Assembly (NCBI RefSeq): GCF_003417065.2
Contig: NZ_QVLT01000006.1
Location: forward strand, 1-64,000
Length of the DNA stretch: 64,000 nt
Direction of reading: 5' to 3'
Source: Hymenobacter lapidiphilus
GTDB taxonomy: Bacteria > Bacteroidota > Bacteroidia > Cytophagales > Hymenobacteraceae
Position 1 is the stretch's first letter; each line of letters starts with the position of its first letter. The translations under genes were made by a program, and so were the position numbers. The notes below the pieces were generated by a model. The model was not told the DNA's origin, did not search any database, and saw only the letters and a list, made by a program, of their open reading frames with translations. Below, in pieces: positions 16,616 to 26,600 of the stretch.

Positions 16616-18592
16616 ATGATGAAGTTGCTGCGGTTTGCCGCTCCCATTCTGCTGGCCTGCACGTTGGTACCCGCCGCCCGGGCCCAGGTGCGGCCCGGCG
16701 CTTCAAAAGCCCCGATTGTCCTGCCGCCCGATTCGGTGCTGACTGCATTGCCGCTGCTGCCCGATTCGCTGGCCGCCGCGCCCATGGCACCCGACTCGGC
16801 GAGGCTGGCCTGGCTGCGCACCCCGCCCGAGCTGCGCGATTTGGTGGGCGACCGGATGAGCTGCTTTGAAACCGACGTACCCCACGTGTTCAACAACCAC
16901 GTGATGAGCTTCGTGAAGCTGTTCACCGAGCGGCAGCGGAGCTACACCCAACGGGTGCTGGAGCGCGAAAACCTGTACTTCCCGCTCTTCGAGAAGTATC
17001 TGGCCAGGTATAACCTGCCCCTCGACCTCAAGTACCTGGCCGTGGTGGAGTCGGCCCTCATTCCGACGGCCAAGTCGCGGGTGGGCGCCACCGGCCTGTG
17101 GCAGTTTATGGGCCCTACCGCCAACGACCTGCGCCTGCACCGCGACGAATGGGTGGATGAGCGCATGGACCCCGAAAAGGCTACCGAAGCGGCCTGCAAG
17201 CACCTGCGCTACCTATACAGGGTGTTCGGCGACTGGGAAATGGTGCTGGCTGCCTACAACTGGGGGGCTGGCAACATGCAGCGCGTAGTGAAGCGCACCG
17301 GCAAAAAAACCTACTGGGAAGTGCATAACAGCCTGCCGGCTGAAACCCGTAACTACGTGCCCACCTTCACGGCCATCATGTACACCATGAAGTACGCCAG
17401 GGAGCACCAGCTGCACGCGCCCACGCTCAACTATCAGTATGCCCAGGCAATGGATACGCTGCAGCTGGGCGGTCGGCCCTTCGACCTGACACGCCTGGCC
17501 AAGGCCATCGGCGCTACCGATTCGTTGGCGCTGCTGCGCCTCAACCCGGAGCTGCGCAAGTCCTACCTGCCGGCCGGCTACCGCCCCTACGTGCTGAAGG
17601 TGCCTGCCAGCGCCCGCCCCGCTTTGGCCGTAGCCAGCCGCGAGGCCCTGTTCGACTACTGCCGGCCGCTGGCCGACCTGCCCCGCCCGCTGGCCCCGCG
17701 CCTGGTAGCCCTGAGCGGTACCATGCCGCTACCGGCCCGCAACTTGGCGGGGGCAGCTACTGCGGCAACCCCGACCGAACCACGCTTCGAACGCCTGCGC
17801 CATCCGGTAAAACGCGGCGAAACGGTGAATTCGGTGGCAGCCCGCTATAAGGTAAGTCCGGCCCAGGTGCGCCGCTGGAACAAGCTGGGCACAAGCGCCT
17901 CGCTGGCCGGCCGAGAGCAGCTGGTGCTGTTCCGGGCGCTGCCAACGGCTGCCGGTCCGGCCGCCAATGCCCCGGCTACCGCTGCGGTTCGGCCGGCAGT
18001 AGTGCCGACACGGGTAACTACGGCCCGCACCGCTGCATCCGCCGCCGCTGCCGCCGAACTGGATTCGGCGGCCGAAACGCTAGCTCGTGTTCCGGCCAAG
18101 CAGGCGGCGGATGTGCGCCGGGCGGTGGCCATAGTGGCGGCAGTTGCCGATGATGATACCGGACCGGACCGTTATGTAGTGAAGCCAGGTGATTTCCTGG
18201 AAAAAATTGCCACCTCCAACGGTCTAACCGTGGCGCAGCTCAGGGCCTGGAACCAACTCGGCAGCTACGTGTTGCAGCCCGGCCAGGAACTGACGCTGAA
18301 AGCCCCACCGGAAGCAGCCGCCAATGAAGCGGTAGCCGACCTCATGGAGGCGACCCGCAACGTAGCTGCCGCCGCTCAGGCTCCCGTGCGGCGCGCGGCC
18401 CGTCCGGCTGCCCCGGCAGCGGCAGCCGCGGAATTGCCAGCCGCGCCGCCGCTGCACCTTGTGCAGCCCGGCGACACGCTCTACAACATTTCGCGCCGCT
18501 ACCAGGGCCTGACGGTGCAACGCCTGCGGGAGTTAAATAACCTGAAATCGGACGCTGTGCAGCCTGGGCAGAAGTTGGTAGTAGGCGGCTGA
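16616..18592 (+). CDS. Lytic murein transglycosylase (MltD-like) with three LysM domains
   Basis: The enzyme cleaves the MurNAc-GlcNAc bond of peptidoglycan with formation of 1,6-anhydroMurNAc. The 658-residue protein has a signal peptide (LLRFAAPILLACTLVPAARA), a linker, and an SLT domain (about 125-260). In that domain VVESALIPTAKSRVGATGLW carries the catalytic Glu145, and QFMGP and AAYNWGAGNMQRV complete the signature. Three LysM peptidoglycan-binding repeats begin near residues 396 (HPVKRGETVNSVAARY), 519 (RYVVKPGDFLEKIA) and 613 (HLVQPGDTLYNIS), joined by Ala-rich linkers. It has its own -7 element. It is probably periplasmic or outer-membrane associated, in wall turnover. Confidence 0.94.
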   Translation: MMKLLRFAAPILLACTLVPAARAQVRPGASKAPIVLPPDSVLTALPLLPDSLAAAPMAPDSARLAWLRTPPELRDLVGDRMSCFETDVPHVFNNHVMSFVKLFTERQRSYTQRVLERENLYFPLFEKYLARYNLPLDLKYLAVVESALIPTAKSRVGATGLWQFMGPTANDLRLHRDEWVDERMDPEKATEAACKHLRYLYRVFGDWEMVLAAYNWGAGNMQRVVKRTGKKTYWEVHNSLPAETRNYVPTFTAIMYTMKYAREHQLHAPTLNYQYAQAMDTLQLGGRPFDLTRLAKAIGATDSLALLRLNPELRKSYLPAGYRPYVLKVPASARPALAVASREALFDYCRPLADLPRPLAPRLVALSGTMPLPARNLAGAATAATPTEPRFERLRHPVKRGETVNSVAARYKVSPAQVRRWNKLGTSASLAGREQLVLFRALPTAAGPAANAPATAAVRPAVVPTRVTTARTAASAAAAAELDSAAETLARVPAKQAADVRRAVAIVAAVADDDTGPDRYVVKPGDFLEKIATSNGLTVAQLRAWNQLGSYVLQPGQELTLKAPPEAAANEAVADLMEATRNVAAAAQAPVRRAARPAAPAAAAAELPAAPPLHLVQPGDTLYNISRRYQGLTVQRLRELNNLKSDAVQPGQKLVVGG

Positions 18593-18896
18593 GGAAACCG
18601 ATTCTCATTTCAGCAGCTTCCGCTACTCCCGGAGAATTTCCAGGAGCCAGCGAGGCATCTGCTGACCGAAGAAGATAAATGAGGCCCAATGGCGTACTCG
18701 ATGTGGGTATGGCGTCGGGCCTCATTTCCATTATATGAGCCATTTCTAGTGAGTTTTTGGTACCCTTACGCCAGGAGAAAATCTACTGGTTTAAGGCAGC
18801 TCAATAAGAAAATAAGCTATTGGGGAACTATTCTTTCGAAATTGGCACAACTTTAGATTTACCAGTTTTATTTCTCCACAACTGCATTTCGTTATT
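18593..18896. other. Spacer with hairpin after the transglycosylase gene (304 bp)
   Basis: It contains a 10-base inverted repeat (18678-18687 / 18717-18726) and turns AT-rich before the next gene. No gene is seen. Confidence 0.5.
18678..18726 (+). terminator. Possible terminator hairpin
   Basis: AATGAGGCCC and GGGCCTCATT are perfect inverted copies with a 29-base loop, 85 bases after the stop at 18592. The T-run is short. Confidence 0.45.
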
Positions 18897-19478
18897 ATGT
18901 TTAAAAGTCTAGCATTATCTGCGCTATTTGCTTCCTCGCTACTTATCTCTGGCTGCCAGAAGGCAGATGACCCGCAGCCCAGTTTGCCGGAAGCGGAGGT
19001 GAAGATGCAGCGTTCCACCGTTTACCTGTCGACCAGCCGCTACAACAACGCGCAGGGCTATTCGCAGAAGACGCTGCAAAGCACTGCTACCTTTGCCACC
19101 GATAAGCTGCAGCTGGATTTTGACGCAATGGAAGGCAAAGATGCTATGAGCTTCACGGTGCCGCGGGCCAGCCTGACCGCCGCCCTTACCGGCGTATACG
19201 AGTTACGCTCATTGGCCAGCCCTGCGGCACCGGTAGCCAGTGTTTATACCTTTTTCAGGTCGCGGGCCGCGGGCTCTATCAACAGCACCACCTATCGCAA
19301 CGTACGGGGCCAGCTAACGATTACGGGCTACGACGCCCAACGGCAGCTGCTGACCGGCTCCTATCAGGCGCAGCTGGAAAACGTGTCTGACCCGGCCGAT
19401 AATAACGGCGCCAGCGGCGACGCGCTGCGCTGCAACGTGGAAGTTACGGGGTCGTTTACCAACCTGAAATTGCAGTAA
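18897..19478 (+). CDS. Hypothetical lipoprotein, first of a tandem pair
   Basis: I do not recognise a named family. The 193-residue product has a lipoprotein signal peptide with lipobox LISGC, so it is a predicted envelope lipoprotein. The mature part is predicted mostly beta, with a conserved-looking C-terminal block: YRNVRGQLTITGYDAQRQLL, TGSYQAQLENVSDPADN and VEVTGSFTNLKLQ. The same block appears in the next gene (EGSLVITAYDAVHRLVSGRY, EVTFQDVADPYAEL, VIVGGEFSNLPI), so the two are paralogs from a duplication. They are separated by 61 bases. The shared core looks like a small beta-sandwich. No function is assigned. Confidence 0.8.
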   Translation: MFKSLALSALFASSLLISGCQKADDPQPSLPEAEVKMQRSTVYLSTSRYNNAQGYSQKTLQSTATFATDKLQLDFDAMEGKDAMSFTVPRASLTAALTGVYELRSLASPAAPVASVYTFFRSRAAGSINSTTYRNVRGQLTITGYDAQRQLLTGSYQAQLENVSDPADNNGASGDALRCNVEVTGSFTNLKLQ

Positions 19479-19539
19479 AACTGGCTTTTACGGTCCATCC
19501 CTCATTGAGCAAACTCAACCTAGCACTCATCCTGCCGAT

Positions 19540-20139
19540 ATGCGTATCCCTCTTCCTACCCTGCTGCTGGCGGCCCTGAGTTTAGCCGGCACTTCGTGCC
19601 AAAAGCAAAACGACCCGGCTCCTTATGTGGCCCCGGCGCCGGTATACGATCTGTACAGCATAGTCCACTACCCCGCCAGCAACGAAACCTCGGGCACCAA
19701 TTATTCTGCGCTGCGGCTGACGGGCGAGGCCAAGCAGGAAAGTGGCCGGGTAGTGCTCCGCTTCGGCACGGGAGCTGAAGGCAGAGAGCGGGTGGAGTTT
19801 ATGATGCCCGGCAGCTTCACGCCGGGCAAGCCGAGCAGCTTCGGGTACCAGTCGCTGCCGGCGCCGGCGGCCGATGCGGTGCAGGTCACCTACTTGCTCA
19901 ACTACACTCTCAACCCCACGACCCAGATAACCAAAACCTACCGTGCCGACAAAAACCTGACGGAAGGCAGCCTGGTAATTACCGCTTACGATGCGGTTCA
20001 CCGCCTGGTCAGCGGCCGTTACGAAGTAACTTTCCAGGACGTGGCTGACCCTTACGCCGAACTGTCGCCTAACCAGCCAGCCAGGAAAGCGAAGGTGATA
20101 GTGGGCGGTGAGTTCAGCAACCTGCCTATCAAGCCATAA
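19540..20139 (+). CDS. Hypothetical lipoprotein, second of a tandem pair
   Basis: This 199-residue paralog of the preceding gene has a lipoprotein signal peptide ending SLAGTSC. After a Pro-rich linker the body aligns with its neighbour through the motifs (L/S)xITxYDAxxxLxxGxYxxxxxxVxDP near the C-terminus and a final (G)xFxNL. The two proteins are diverged elsewhere. Genes in the same direction with 61 bases between them suggest co-expression. A strong hairpin terminator follows at 20171-20219. Function unknown. Confidence 0.8.
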   Translation: MRIPLPTLLLAALSLAGTSCQKQNDPAPYVAPAPVYDLYSIVHYPASNETSGTNYSALRLTGEAKQESGRVVLRFGTGAEGRERVEFMMPGSFTPGKPSSFGYQSLPAPAADAVQVTYLLNYTLNPTTQITKTYRADKNLTEGSLVITAYDAVHRLVSGRYEVTFQDVADPYAELSPNQPARKAKVIVGGEFSNLPIKP

Positions 20140-20170
20140 CAAATCCTTACTTTCTGGGCTCCTAACCTGC

Positions 20171-20219
20171 CCGGAACCAAAAAGCCCCGACCCCTGCCTG
20201 GTTCGGGGCTTTTTGTTCC
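20171..20219. terminator. Strong bidirectional-looking terminator
   Basis: AAAAAGCCCCGA and TCGGGGCTTTTT are perfect inverted copies, extended outwards by CCGGAAC/GTTCCGG with one bulged base. T-run on the plus strand. It closes the lipoprotein pair. Confidence 0.9.
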
Positions 20220-20231
20220 GGGTGGGGCTTG

Positions 20232-20239
20232 TACCTTTG
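20232..20239 (+). promoter_or_regulatory. -7 promoter element (TACCTTTG) of the malic enzyme gene
   Basis: Full TAnnTTTG match, 70 bases before ATG 20310 and just past the terminator. A T-rich TTTTTG (20211-20216) lies 15 bases upstream as a possible -33 element. Confidence 0.55.
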
Positions 20240-20309
20240 AAACCGGCTCGATTTGCCGCATCTTGCTGCCTTGTTCTTTTCTTCGGAAGCTCATCTTCTG
20301 CCCTGCCTC

Positions 20310-22586
20310 ATGCTCAAAATAAACAAACAGGACGCCCTCGACTACCACTCCCGCACGCCGGCCGGCAAAATTGAAGTGGTGCCGACCAAGCCCGTGAGTA
20401 CCCAGCTCGATCTGGCCCTGGCCTACTCGCCGGGCGTGGCCGAGCCGTGCAAGGAAATTGCCGCCGACAAGGATGCCGTGTACAAGTACACGGCCAAGGG
20501 CAACCTGGTGGGCGTTATCAGCAACGGCACGGCGGTGCTGGGTTTGGGCAACATCGGGCCCGAAGCCTCCAAGCCGGTAATGGAAGGCAAGGGCGTGCTG
20601 TTCAAGAAGTTCGCGGGCATCGACTGCTTTGATATTGAGATTGACGCCACCGACCCCGACGAGTTTATCCGCATCGTGAAGTCGCTGGAGCCAACGTTTG
20701 GCGGCATCAACCTGGAAGATATAAAGGCCCCCGAGTGCTTCCGGATTGAGACGGCGCTGCGCGAGCAGATGAACATTCCGCTCATGCACGACGACCAGCA
20801 CGGCACGGCCATCATCACGTCGGCGGCGTTGCTGAACGCGCTGGAAGTGGTGGGCAAGCAGATTGAGCAGATTCAGCTGGTAGTGAGCGGGGCGGGCGCG
20901 GCGGCCATTTCGTGCCTGCGCCTGTACCTGGCCCTGGGCGTGCGGCGCGAAAACGTAGTGGTATTCGACAAAGACGGCCTCATTACGTCGGCCCGCACCG
21001 ACCTGGCCGACATGCAGCTGTTCTTCGCCACCGAGCGGCCCATCAGCACGATGGCCGAGGCGCTGGAAGGGGCCGACATGTTCCTGGGCCTGTCGGCCGG
21101 CAACGTGCTGGCGCCCGAGCTGCTGCTGAAGATGGCCGCCGACCCCATTGTGTTTGCGCTGGCCAACCCCGACCCCGAAATCGGCTACGAAATAGCCATG
21201 GCCACCCGGCCCGACCTCATCATGGCCACCGGCCGCACCGACCACCCCAACCAAGTGAACAACGTGCTGGGCTTCCCCTACATTTTCCGGGGGGCGCTGG
21301 ATGTGCGGGCCACCGAAATAAACGAGGAAATGAAGCTGGCCGCCGTGCGCGCCCTCTCGGAGCTGGCCAAGGAGGCGGTGCCCGAAATGGTGAACCGCGC
21401 CTACGGCGACAACACGCTGAGCTTCGGCCGCACCTACCTCATTCCCAAGCCCCTCGACCCGCGCCTTATTACCACCGTGAGCCCGGCCGTGGCCAAAGCA
21501 GCCATGGACAGCGGCGTGGCCCGCGTGCACATTACCGACTGGGCCGGCTACGAGGACGATATCCGGGCGCGGCTGGGCGTGAACCAGAAGCTGATGAACC
21601 GCATTACGTCGGCGGCACGCAGCAACCCTAAGCGGGTGGTTTTTGCCGAAGGCGACACGTACAAGACGCTTAAAGCAGCCCAGATTCTGCGCGAAGAGGG
21701 CATTGCCTTCCCTATTCTGCTGGGCAACCGCAACAAAATTGAGCGCATCGCGGCCGAAACTTCTCTCGACCTGGAGGGCTGCGAAATCATCGACATCGTG
21801 CGCGAGGAAGCCAAGCGCGAAGAGTATGCCGAGCTGTTCTACCAGAAGCGGCAGCGCCGGGGCATTACCATTTACGAGGGCCGCCGGCTGCTGCGCGAAC
21901 GGAATTACTTTGGGGCCATGATGCTGGAAGCCGGCCATGCCGATGCCTTTATCACGGGTCTGAGCAAGGACTACGGCAAGTCGATTGTGCCGGCGCTCCA
22001 GGTTATCGGGGTGGCCGAGGGCGCCAAGCGGGTGGCCTCCATGTACATCATCCAGCACAAAAAAGGCCCTTTCTTCTTCGCCGACACGACCGTCAACATC
22101 GACCCCTCGGCCGAGGAGATGGTGGACATTATCGGGCTGACGTCCCGGGCCGTGAAGTTCTTCGACGCCGAGCCGCGGGTGGCCGTTATCAGCTACTCCA
22201 ACTTCGGCTCGAACCCCGGCGAACTGCCAGACAAAGCCCGCCGCGCCACCGAGCTGGCCAAAGCCCGCTACCCCGAGCTGCTGCTCGACGGCGAGATGCA
22301 GGCCAACACGGCTCTCAACCACGAGCTGCTGCAGGAGCAGTACCCGTTTTCGCCGCTGGCGGCCCACGGCGGGGCCAATACGCTCATTTTCCCCAACGTT
22401 ATCAGCGGCAACATTGCCTACAAGGTACTGCAGGAAATAGGGGGCGCCGAGGTGATTGGGCCGGTGCTGATGGGCATGCGCAAGCCGGTGCATATTCTGC
22501 AGCTCGGTGCCTCGGTACGCGAAATAGTGAACATGACCGCCATTGCCGTAGTCGATGCTCAGCAGCCGGGCAATAAAGGGTTGTAG
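20310..22586 (+). CDS. maeB: NADP-dependent malic enzyme with C-terminal phosphotransacetylase-like domain
   Basis: MaeB oxidatively decarboxylates malate to pyruvate and CO2 with NADP, linking the TCA cycle to pyruvate and NADPH. The 758-residue protein starts [20 protein letters not shown] at ATG 20310. The N-terminal malic domain has [20 protein letters not shown] and the metal/substrate segment [15 protein letters not shown]. The NAD(P)-binding part carries [20 protein letters not shown]. From about residue 425 the protein continues into a phosphotransacetylase-like domain ([11 protein letters not shown]) typical of MaeB, which is usually regulatory (acetyl-CoA sensing) rather than catalytic. 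A longer frame from 20253 overlaps the leader and is rejected. Beta-oxidation genes elsewhere in the window make acetyl-CoA, its likely effector. Confidence 0.96.
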   Translation: MLKINKQDALDYHSRTPAGKIEVVPTKPVSTQLDLALAYSPGVAEPCKEIAADKDAVYKYTAKGNLVGVISNGTAVLGLGNIGPEASKPVMEGKGVLFKKFAGIDCFDIEIDATDPDEFIRIVKSLEPTFGGINLEDIKAPECFRIETALREQMNIPLMHDDQHGTAIITSAALLNALEVVGKQIEQIQLVVSGAGAAAISCLRLYLALGVRRENVVVFDKDGLITSARTDLADMQLFFATERPISTMAEALEGADMFLGLSAGNVLAPELLLKMAADPIVFALANPDPEIGYEIAMATRPDLIMATGRTDHPNQVNNVLGFPYIFRGALDVRATEINEEMKLAAVRALSELAKEAVPEMVNRAYGDNTLSFGRTYLIPKPLDPRLITTVSPAVAKAAMDSGVARVHITDWAGYEDDIRARLGVNQKLMNRITSAARSNPKRVVFAEGDTYKTLKAAQILREEGIAFPILLGNRNKIERIAAETSLDLEGCEIIDIVREEAKREEYAELFYQKRQRRGITIYEGRRLLRERNYFGAMMLEAGHADAFITGLSKDYGKSIVPALQVIGVAEGAKRVASMYIIQHKKGPFFFADTTVNIDPSAEEMVDIIGLTSRAVKFFDAEPRVAVISYSNFGSNPGELPDKARRATELAKARYPELLLDGEMQANTALNHELLQEQYPFSPLAAHGGANTLIFPNVISGNIAYKVLQEIGGAEVIGPVLMGMRKPVHILQLGASVREIVNMTAIAVVDAQQPGNKGL

Positions 22587-22597
22587 GGATTAGAAAA

Positions 22598-22702
22598 GAA
22601 CGTCATTCAGAGCGAAGCGAAGAATCTTGCGTGCCACACTAACTCCTGATAGCAGGATTACTTCGGCCCGCGAGATTCTTCGCTTTGCTCTGAATGACGT
22701 TC
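22598..22702. repeat. 105-bp palindromic element, GTCATTC type
   Basis: Outer arms of about 34 bases (GAACGTCATTCAGAGCGAAG... and its inverted copy) match with two mismatches. Twelve bases after the maeB stop. Member of the GTCAT family with GAAGCGAAGAATCT core. Confidence 0.8.
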
Positions 22703-22846
22703 CTGCTTCCGGTCATTTGCTGCACTCACTTCTTTATCCTCTCTTCCCTTTACACTCCCTTCTAAAGTCCCTAACTTGGCACCAAACCGGCTGCGGCCAT
22801 GTTGGGCCGGTTTCGTCCTCTTTCCTCTACTCCGCTCCCACCCCGC

Positions 22847-23452
22847 ATGATTGCTTACGTTGACGGCAAGCTCGCCTACAAAGACCCCGCCCAGGCCATT
22901 CTCGACGTGGAGGGCATTGGCTACGAAATCCGGATTTCGCTGGCCACCTACTCCAAGCTGCCGGCCGAGGAGGAGAAAATCAAGCTCTACACTTACCAGC
23001 ACATCAAGGAAGACGGGCAGACGCTCTACGGTTTCCTCGACCCCAACGAAAAGGCGCTGTTTATGCAGCTGATTTCGGTGTCGGGTATCGGGCCGGGCAC
23101 GGGCATCGTGATGGTATCGTCGATGTCGGTGGGCGAAATCCGCCAAGCCATTGTGAGCGAGGATGTACGGGCCATCCAGAGCATCAAGGGCGTGGGGCCC
23201 AAAACGGCCCAGCGCGTGATTCTGGAGCTGAAAGACAAGCTGCGGAAGGATGAGCTGCTGGCCAAGGCCGGCTTTGATACCGTACCGCTGGCCAAGGCGC
23301 ACAATACCAGCCGCTCGGAGGCGTTAGCCGCTTTAGTGATGCTGGGCTTTGCGCGGGCAGCGGCCGAAAAGTCGCTCGACCAGATTCAGCGCAAGCACGG
23401 CAACGACCTGACGGTAGAGGAATTGATTAAATTCGCTCTTAAGTCTAATTAG
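22847..23452 (+). CDS. ruvA: Holliday junction branch migration complex subunit RuvA
   Basis: RuvA tetramers bind Holliday junctions and load the RuvB motor for branch migration during recombinational repair. The 201-residue protein starts at ATG 22847 (MIAYVDGKLAYKDPAQAILD). It has the N-terminal OB-fold, the helix-hairpin-helix pair (LISVSGIGPGTGIVMVSSMS and IQSIKGVGPKTAQRVILELK) and the C-terminal RuvB-contact domain (EALAALVMLGFARAAAEKSL). Length is normal. ruvB and ruvC are not in the window. It lies between two palindromic repeat elements, so it is likely transcribed alone or with sprA. Confidence 0.97.
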   Translation: MIAYVDGKLAYKDPAQAILDVEGIGYEIRISLATYSKLPAEEEKIKLYTYQHIKEDGQTLYGFLDPNEKALFMQLISVSGIGPGTGIVMVSSMSVGEIRQAIVSEDVRAIQSIKGVGPKTAQRVILELKDKLRKDELLAKAGFDTVPLAKAHNTSRSEALAALVMLGFARAAAEKSLDQIQRKHGNDLTVEELIKFALKSN

Positions 23453-23482
23453 GCCCTTTAGTTTCTTTGGCTAACATAACAT

Positions 23483-23592
23483 TGTCATACTGAGCGAAGC
23501 GGAGCGTAGTCAAAGTATCTCTACTGCAATGCTAATTCTGCTGTTGAATTTACTACTGTGGTAGAAATGCTCCGGCTACGCTCAACATGACA
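23483..23592. repeat. 110-bp palindromic element, GTCATACTGAGC type
   Basis: The left end TGTCATACTGAGCGAAGCGG and the right end (complement TGTCATGTTGAGCGTAGCCG) are imperfect inverted copies, with a further CTCTAC/GTAGAA pair inside. It fills most of the ruvA-sprA spacer. Confidence 0.7.
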
Positions 23593-23639
23593 CATTATTT
23601 CGGCCCACTACCTCCTCCTCTCTCGACGGATATCGACGC

Positions 23640-26600
23640 TTGACTACCGGTAAGAAGTTCTCCGCCAGCGCCTTCGTGGTCCTGGTTTCGTTGGTGGCCT
23701 GGTGGTCGGAAGCCGCGCCACTGGCCGATGGCACGCTGGCCCCCTTTGCGCTGGGCCAGCTGTGGGCCGACTGGCTGCCGACCGGTTTGCGCCCCGCCGG
23801 TGGCGGGGGTTTTGCCGCCGATACGCCCCGCATTGATACCACCCGCTACCAGCCCGGCACCCGGCCCCGGGTAGAGCCCGCCGACCGGCGCGGCTCGCGC
23901 TTTTCGAATGAGCGCCGCCGCTCGCCGCTGGTGCTGCCCCTGCCCGACAACGTGCAGCTGCAGGTGCAGCCCGACGATAGCCTCAAGAATTTCGACATCC
24001 GAGAGGGCATCGGTTCCGAGCTGAACTTCCGCGACCCCAGCCGCATGACGTTCGAGGAATACTCGCGCTGGCAGCAGCAGAAGGCCGTGCGCGACTACTT
24101 CCGCGAGCGGGCCGGTGGGGGCGGCGTGGCCGGCGACCCCAACCAGCCCGACAACCGCCGCCTGATTCCCAAGATTTACCTCGGCCCCATGGCCGACCGC
24201 ATTTTCGGGGGCAGCTACGTGGACATCCGGCCCCAGGGCGCCGTAACGCTGCGCATGGGCTACCGCGGCAACCGCAACGAAAACCCCACCCTCACGCTGC
24301 GCCAGCAGAAAAACGGCGACTTCCAGTTCGATCAGAACATGAACCTCAATCTGACTGGTCAGATTGGGCAGAAGCTGCGCCTGACGTTCAACTACGATAC
24401 CAAGGCGGCCTTCGATTTCGAGAACAACATGAAGCTCGACTACACGGGCTTCGACACCGATATTATCCGCAAGGTGGAGCTGGGCAACGTGAGCCTGCCG
24501 CTCAACAACTCGCTTATTACCGGGGCCCAGAATCTGTTTGGCGTGAAGGCCCAGCTGCAGTTCGGCCGCCTCGGCGTAACCACCATTGCCAGCACCCTGC
24601 GCGGCCAGGCCGACGAGGTGCGCATTCAAAATGGGGGCCAGAGCCGGCAGTTTGAAATAAAGGCCAGCCAGTACGAGAAGGACCGCCACTACTTCCTGAG
24701 CCAGGTGTTTCGGGAGCGGTACGACAACTCGCTGCGCAATCTGCCCACCATCCAGAGCGGCATCAACATCACTTACCTCGAAGTGTGGGTGACCAACGAC
24801 AACCGCCAGAGCGACAACCTGCGCAACGTGGTAACGCTCATGGACGTGGCCGAGCCCCAGCGCGTGTACCGCCAGCAGTTTCTGAACGGTGCCCGCCCCA
24901 GCGCTCTGGCCGACAACCAGGCCAACAGCGAGTTGGGGGTTATCAGCGGCCTGCCCAATTTCCGGCAGGAATTGCAGGTGGACGACAACCTGCGCTCGTT
25001 GGGCCTGGAGAAGAACACCGATTTCGAGCACGTGCGGGCTCGTAAGCTCGACCCGCGCGAGTACACCTACAACGCCCAGCTGGGCTACCTTTCGCTGAAC
25101 ACCCAGCTGCTGCCCGAGCAGGTGCTGGGCGTATCGTACCAGTACATCTACAACGGCAAAACCTACACCGTTGGCGAAATTCAGAACGACTACTCGCAGG
25201 TGGGCACCGACCAGGTGATTTTCCTGAAGATGCTGAAGGCCACCAACCCCGCCGTGGGTCTGGCCGACCCGACGCAGAACCCGGCCAACAACAACCTGCT
25301 CACGCGCAACCTGCCGACCTGGGATTTGATGATGAAAAACATCTATCCTTTGAACGCCCAGCAGCTCAACCGCGACAAGTTTGAGCTGCAGATTGTGTAC
25401 AAGGACGACGTGACGGGCGTGGACCTGATTTCGCTGAAAGAGGGCCAGAACATTGCCAACAAACCGCTGATTGAGGTTTTCAACCTCGACAACGTAAACC
25501 CCAATAACGACCGGAACCCCGACGGCAACTTCGACTTCTTCCCCGGCATCACCGTCGATACGGAGCTGGGCCGGATCATCTTCCCCGAAATAGAGCCGTT
25601 CGGCAGCTACTTGGCCGCCAAATTCGATACGGTGGCCTCGCCCGCCGAGCAGCAGCTGGCCCGCAAGTACGCCTACCGCGAGCTGTACAACCAGGTGCAG
25701 AGCGACGCCCAGCAGCGCCAGGAAAAGGACAAGTTCTATCTGCGCGGCCGGTACCAGGCCACCAGCACCGACGAGATTAACCTGCCCGGTATTGGCGTGG
25801 CCGAAGGCTCGGTGCGGGTGCGCTCGGGCTCCACGCTGCTCCAGGAAGGCGTCGATTACCAGGTGTTCTACGACCAGGCCAAGGTGAAAATCCTGAACCC
25901 GGCCTACCTGAATTCGGCCAACGAGCTGCGGGTGGAGTTCGAGAAAAACGCCCTGGTGCAGGTGCAGCCGCGCAAGCTGATCGGGGCCCGGTTCGACTAC
26001 CGGGTATCGTCGGATATGTACTTCGGGGCCACGGTGCTGCATCTGCGCGAAAACCAGGCTCCCGGCATCAACCGCGTGAACATCGGCGACGAGCCGGGCA
26101 ACAACACCATCTATGGCTTCGATGTGAACATGCGTCGCGAGTCGCGGGCGCTTACCCGCTACCTCAACGCGCTGCCGTTCATCACGACCAAGGAAATTTC
26201 TACCGTCTCGTTCAGTGGCGAGTTTGCCCAGCTGCTACCCAGCCAAAGCAAGCTCGGCGACAAGAACAGCGGCGGCGAAAACGGCGTTTCGTACCTCGAT
26301 GACTTTGAGAATGCGCGCACGCCCTACACGCTGGGTGGGTTGAACGCGGCCGTGGCCTGGCGGCTGGGCAGCACCCCGCTGCCACTGCGCCGCGCACCTA
26401 CCGGCCTGGCTACGGCTTACAACCGGGCCAAGCTGGCTTGGTACACCATCGACCAGACGTATTATACCAACGGCCAGAGCAAGCCCGACAACATTGGAAC
26501 GGGTGATTTGAAGAACCACTACATCCGCGGTATCAAACGCGACGAAGTGTTCCCGAACCGCAACCTGGGGGCCAACGGCAACTCGTTCGAAACCACGTTC

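Noticed and set aside
20052..22493. 813-codon minus-strand frame opposite maeB
   Set aside because: Antisense to a confident gene, with Gly/His/Val-rich composition typical of shadow frames.
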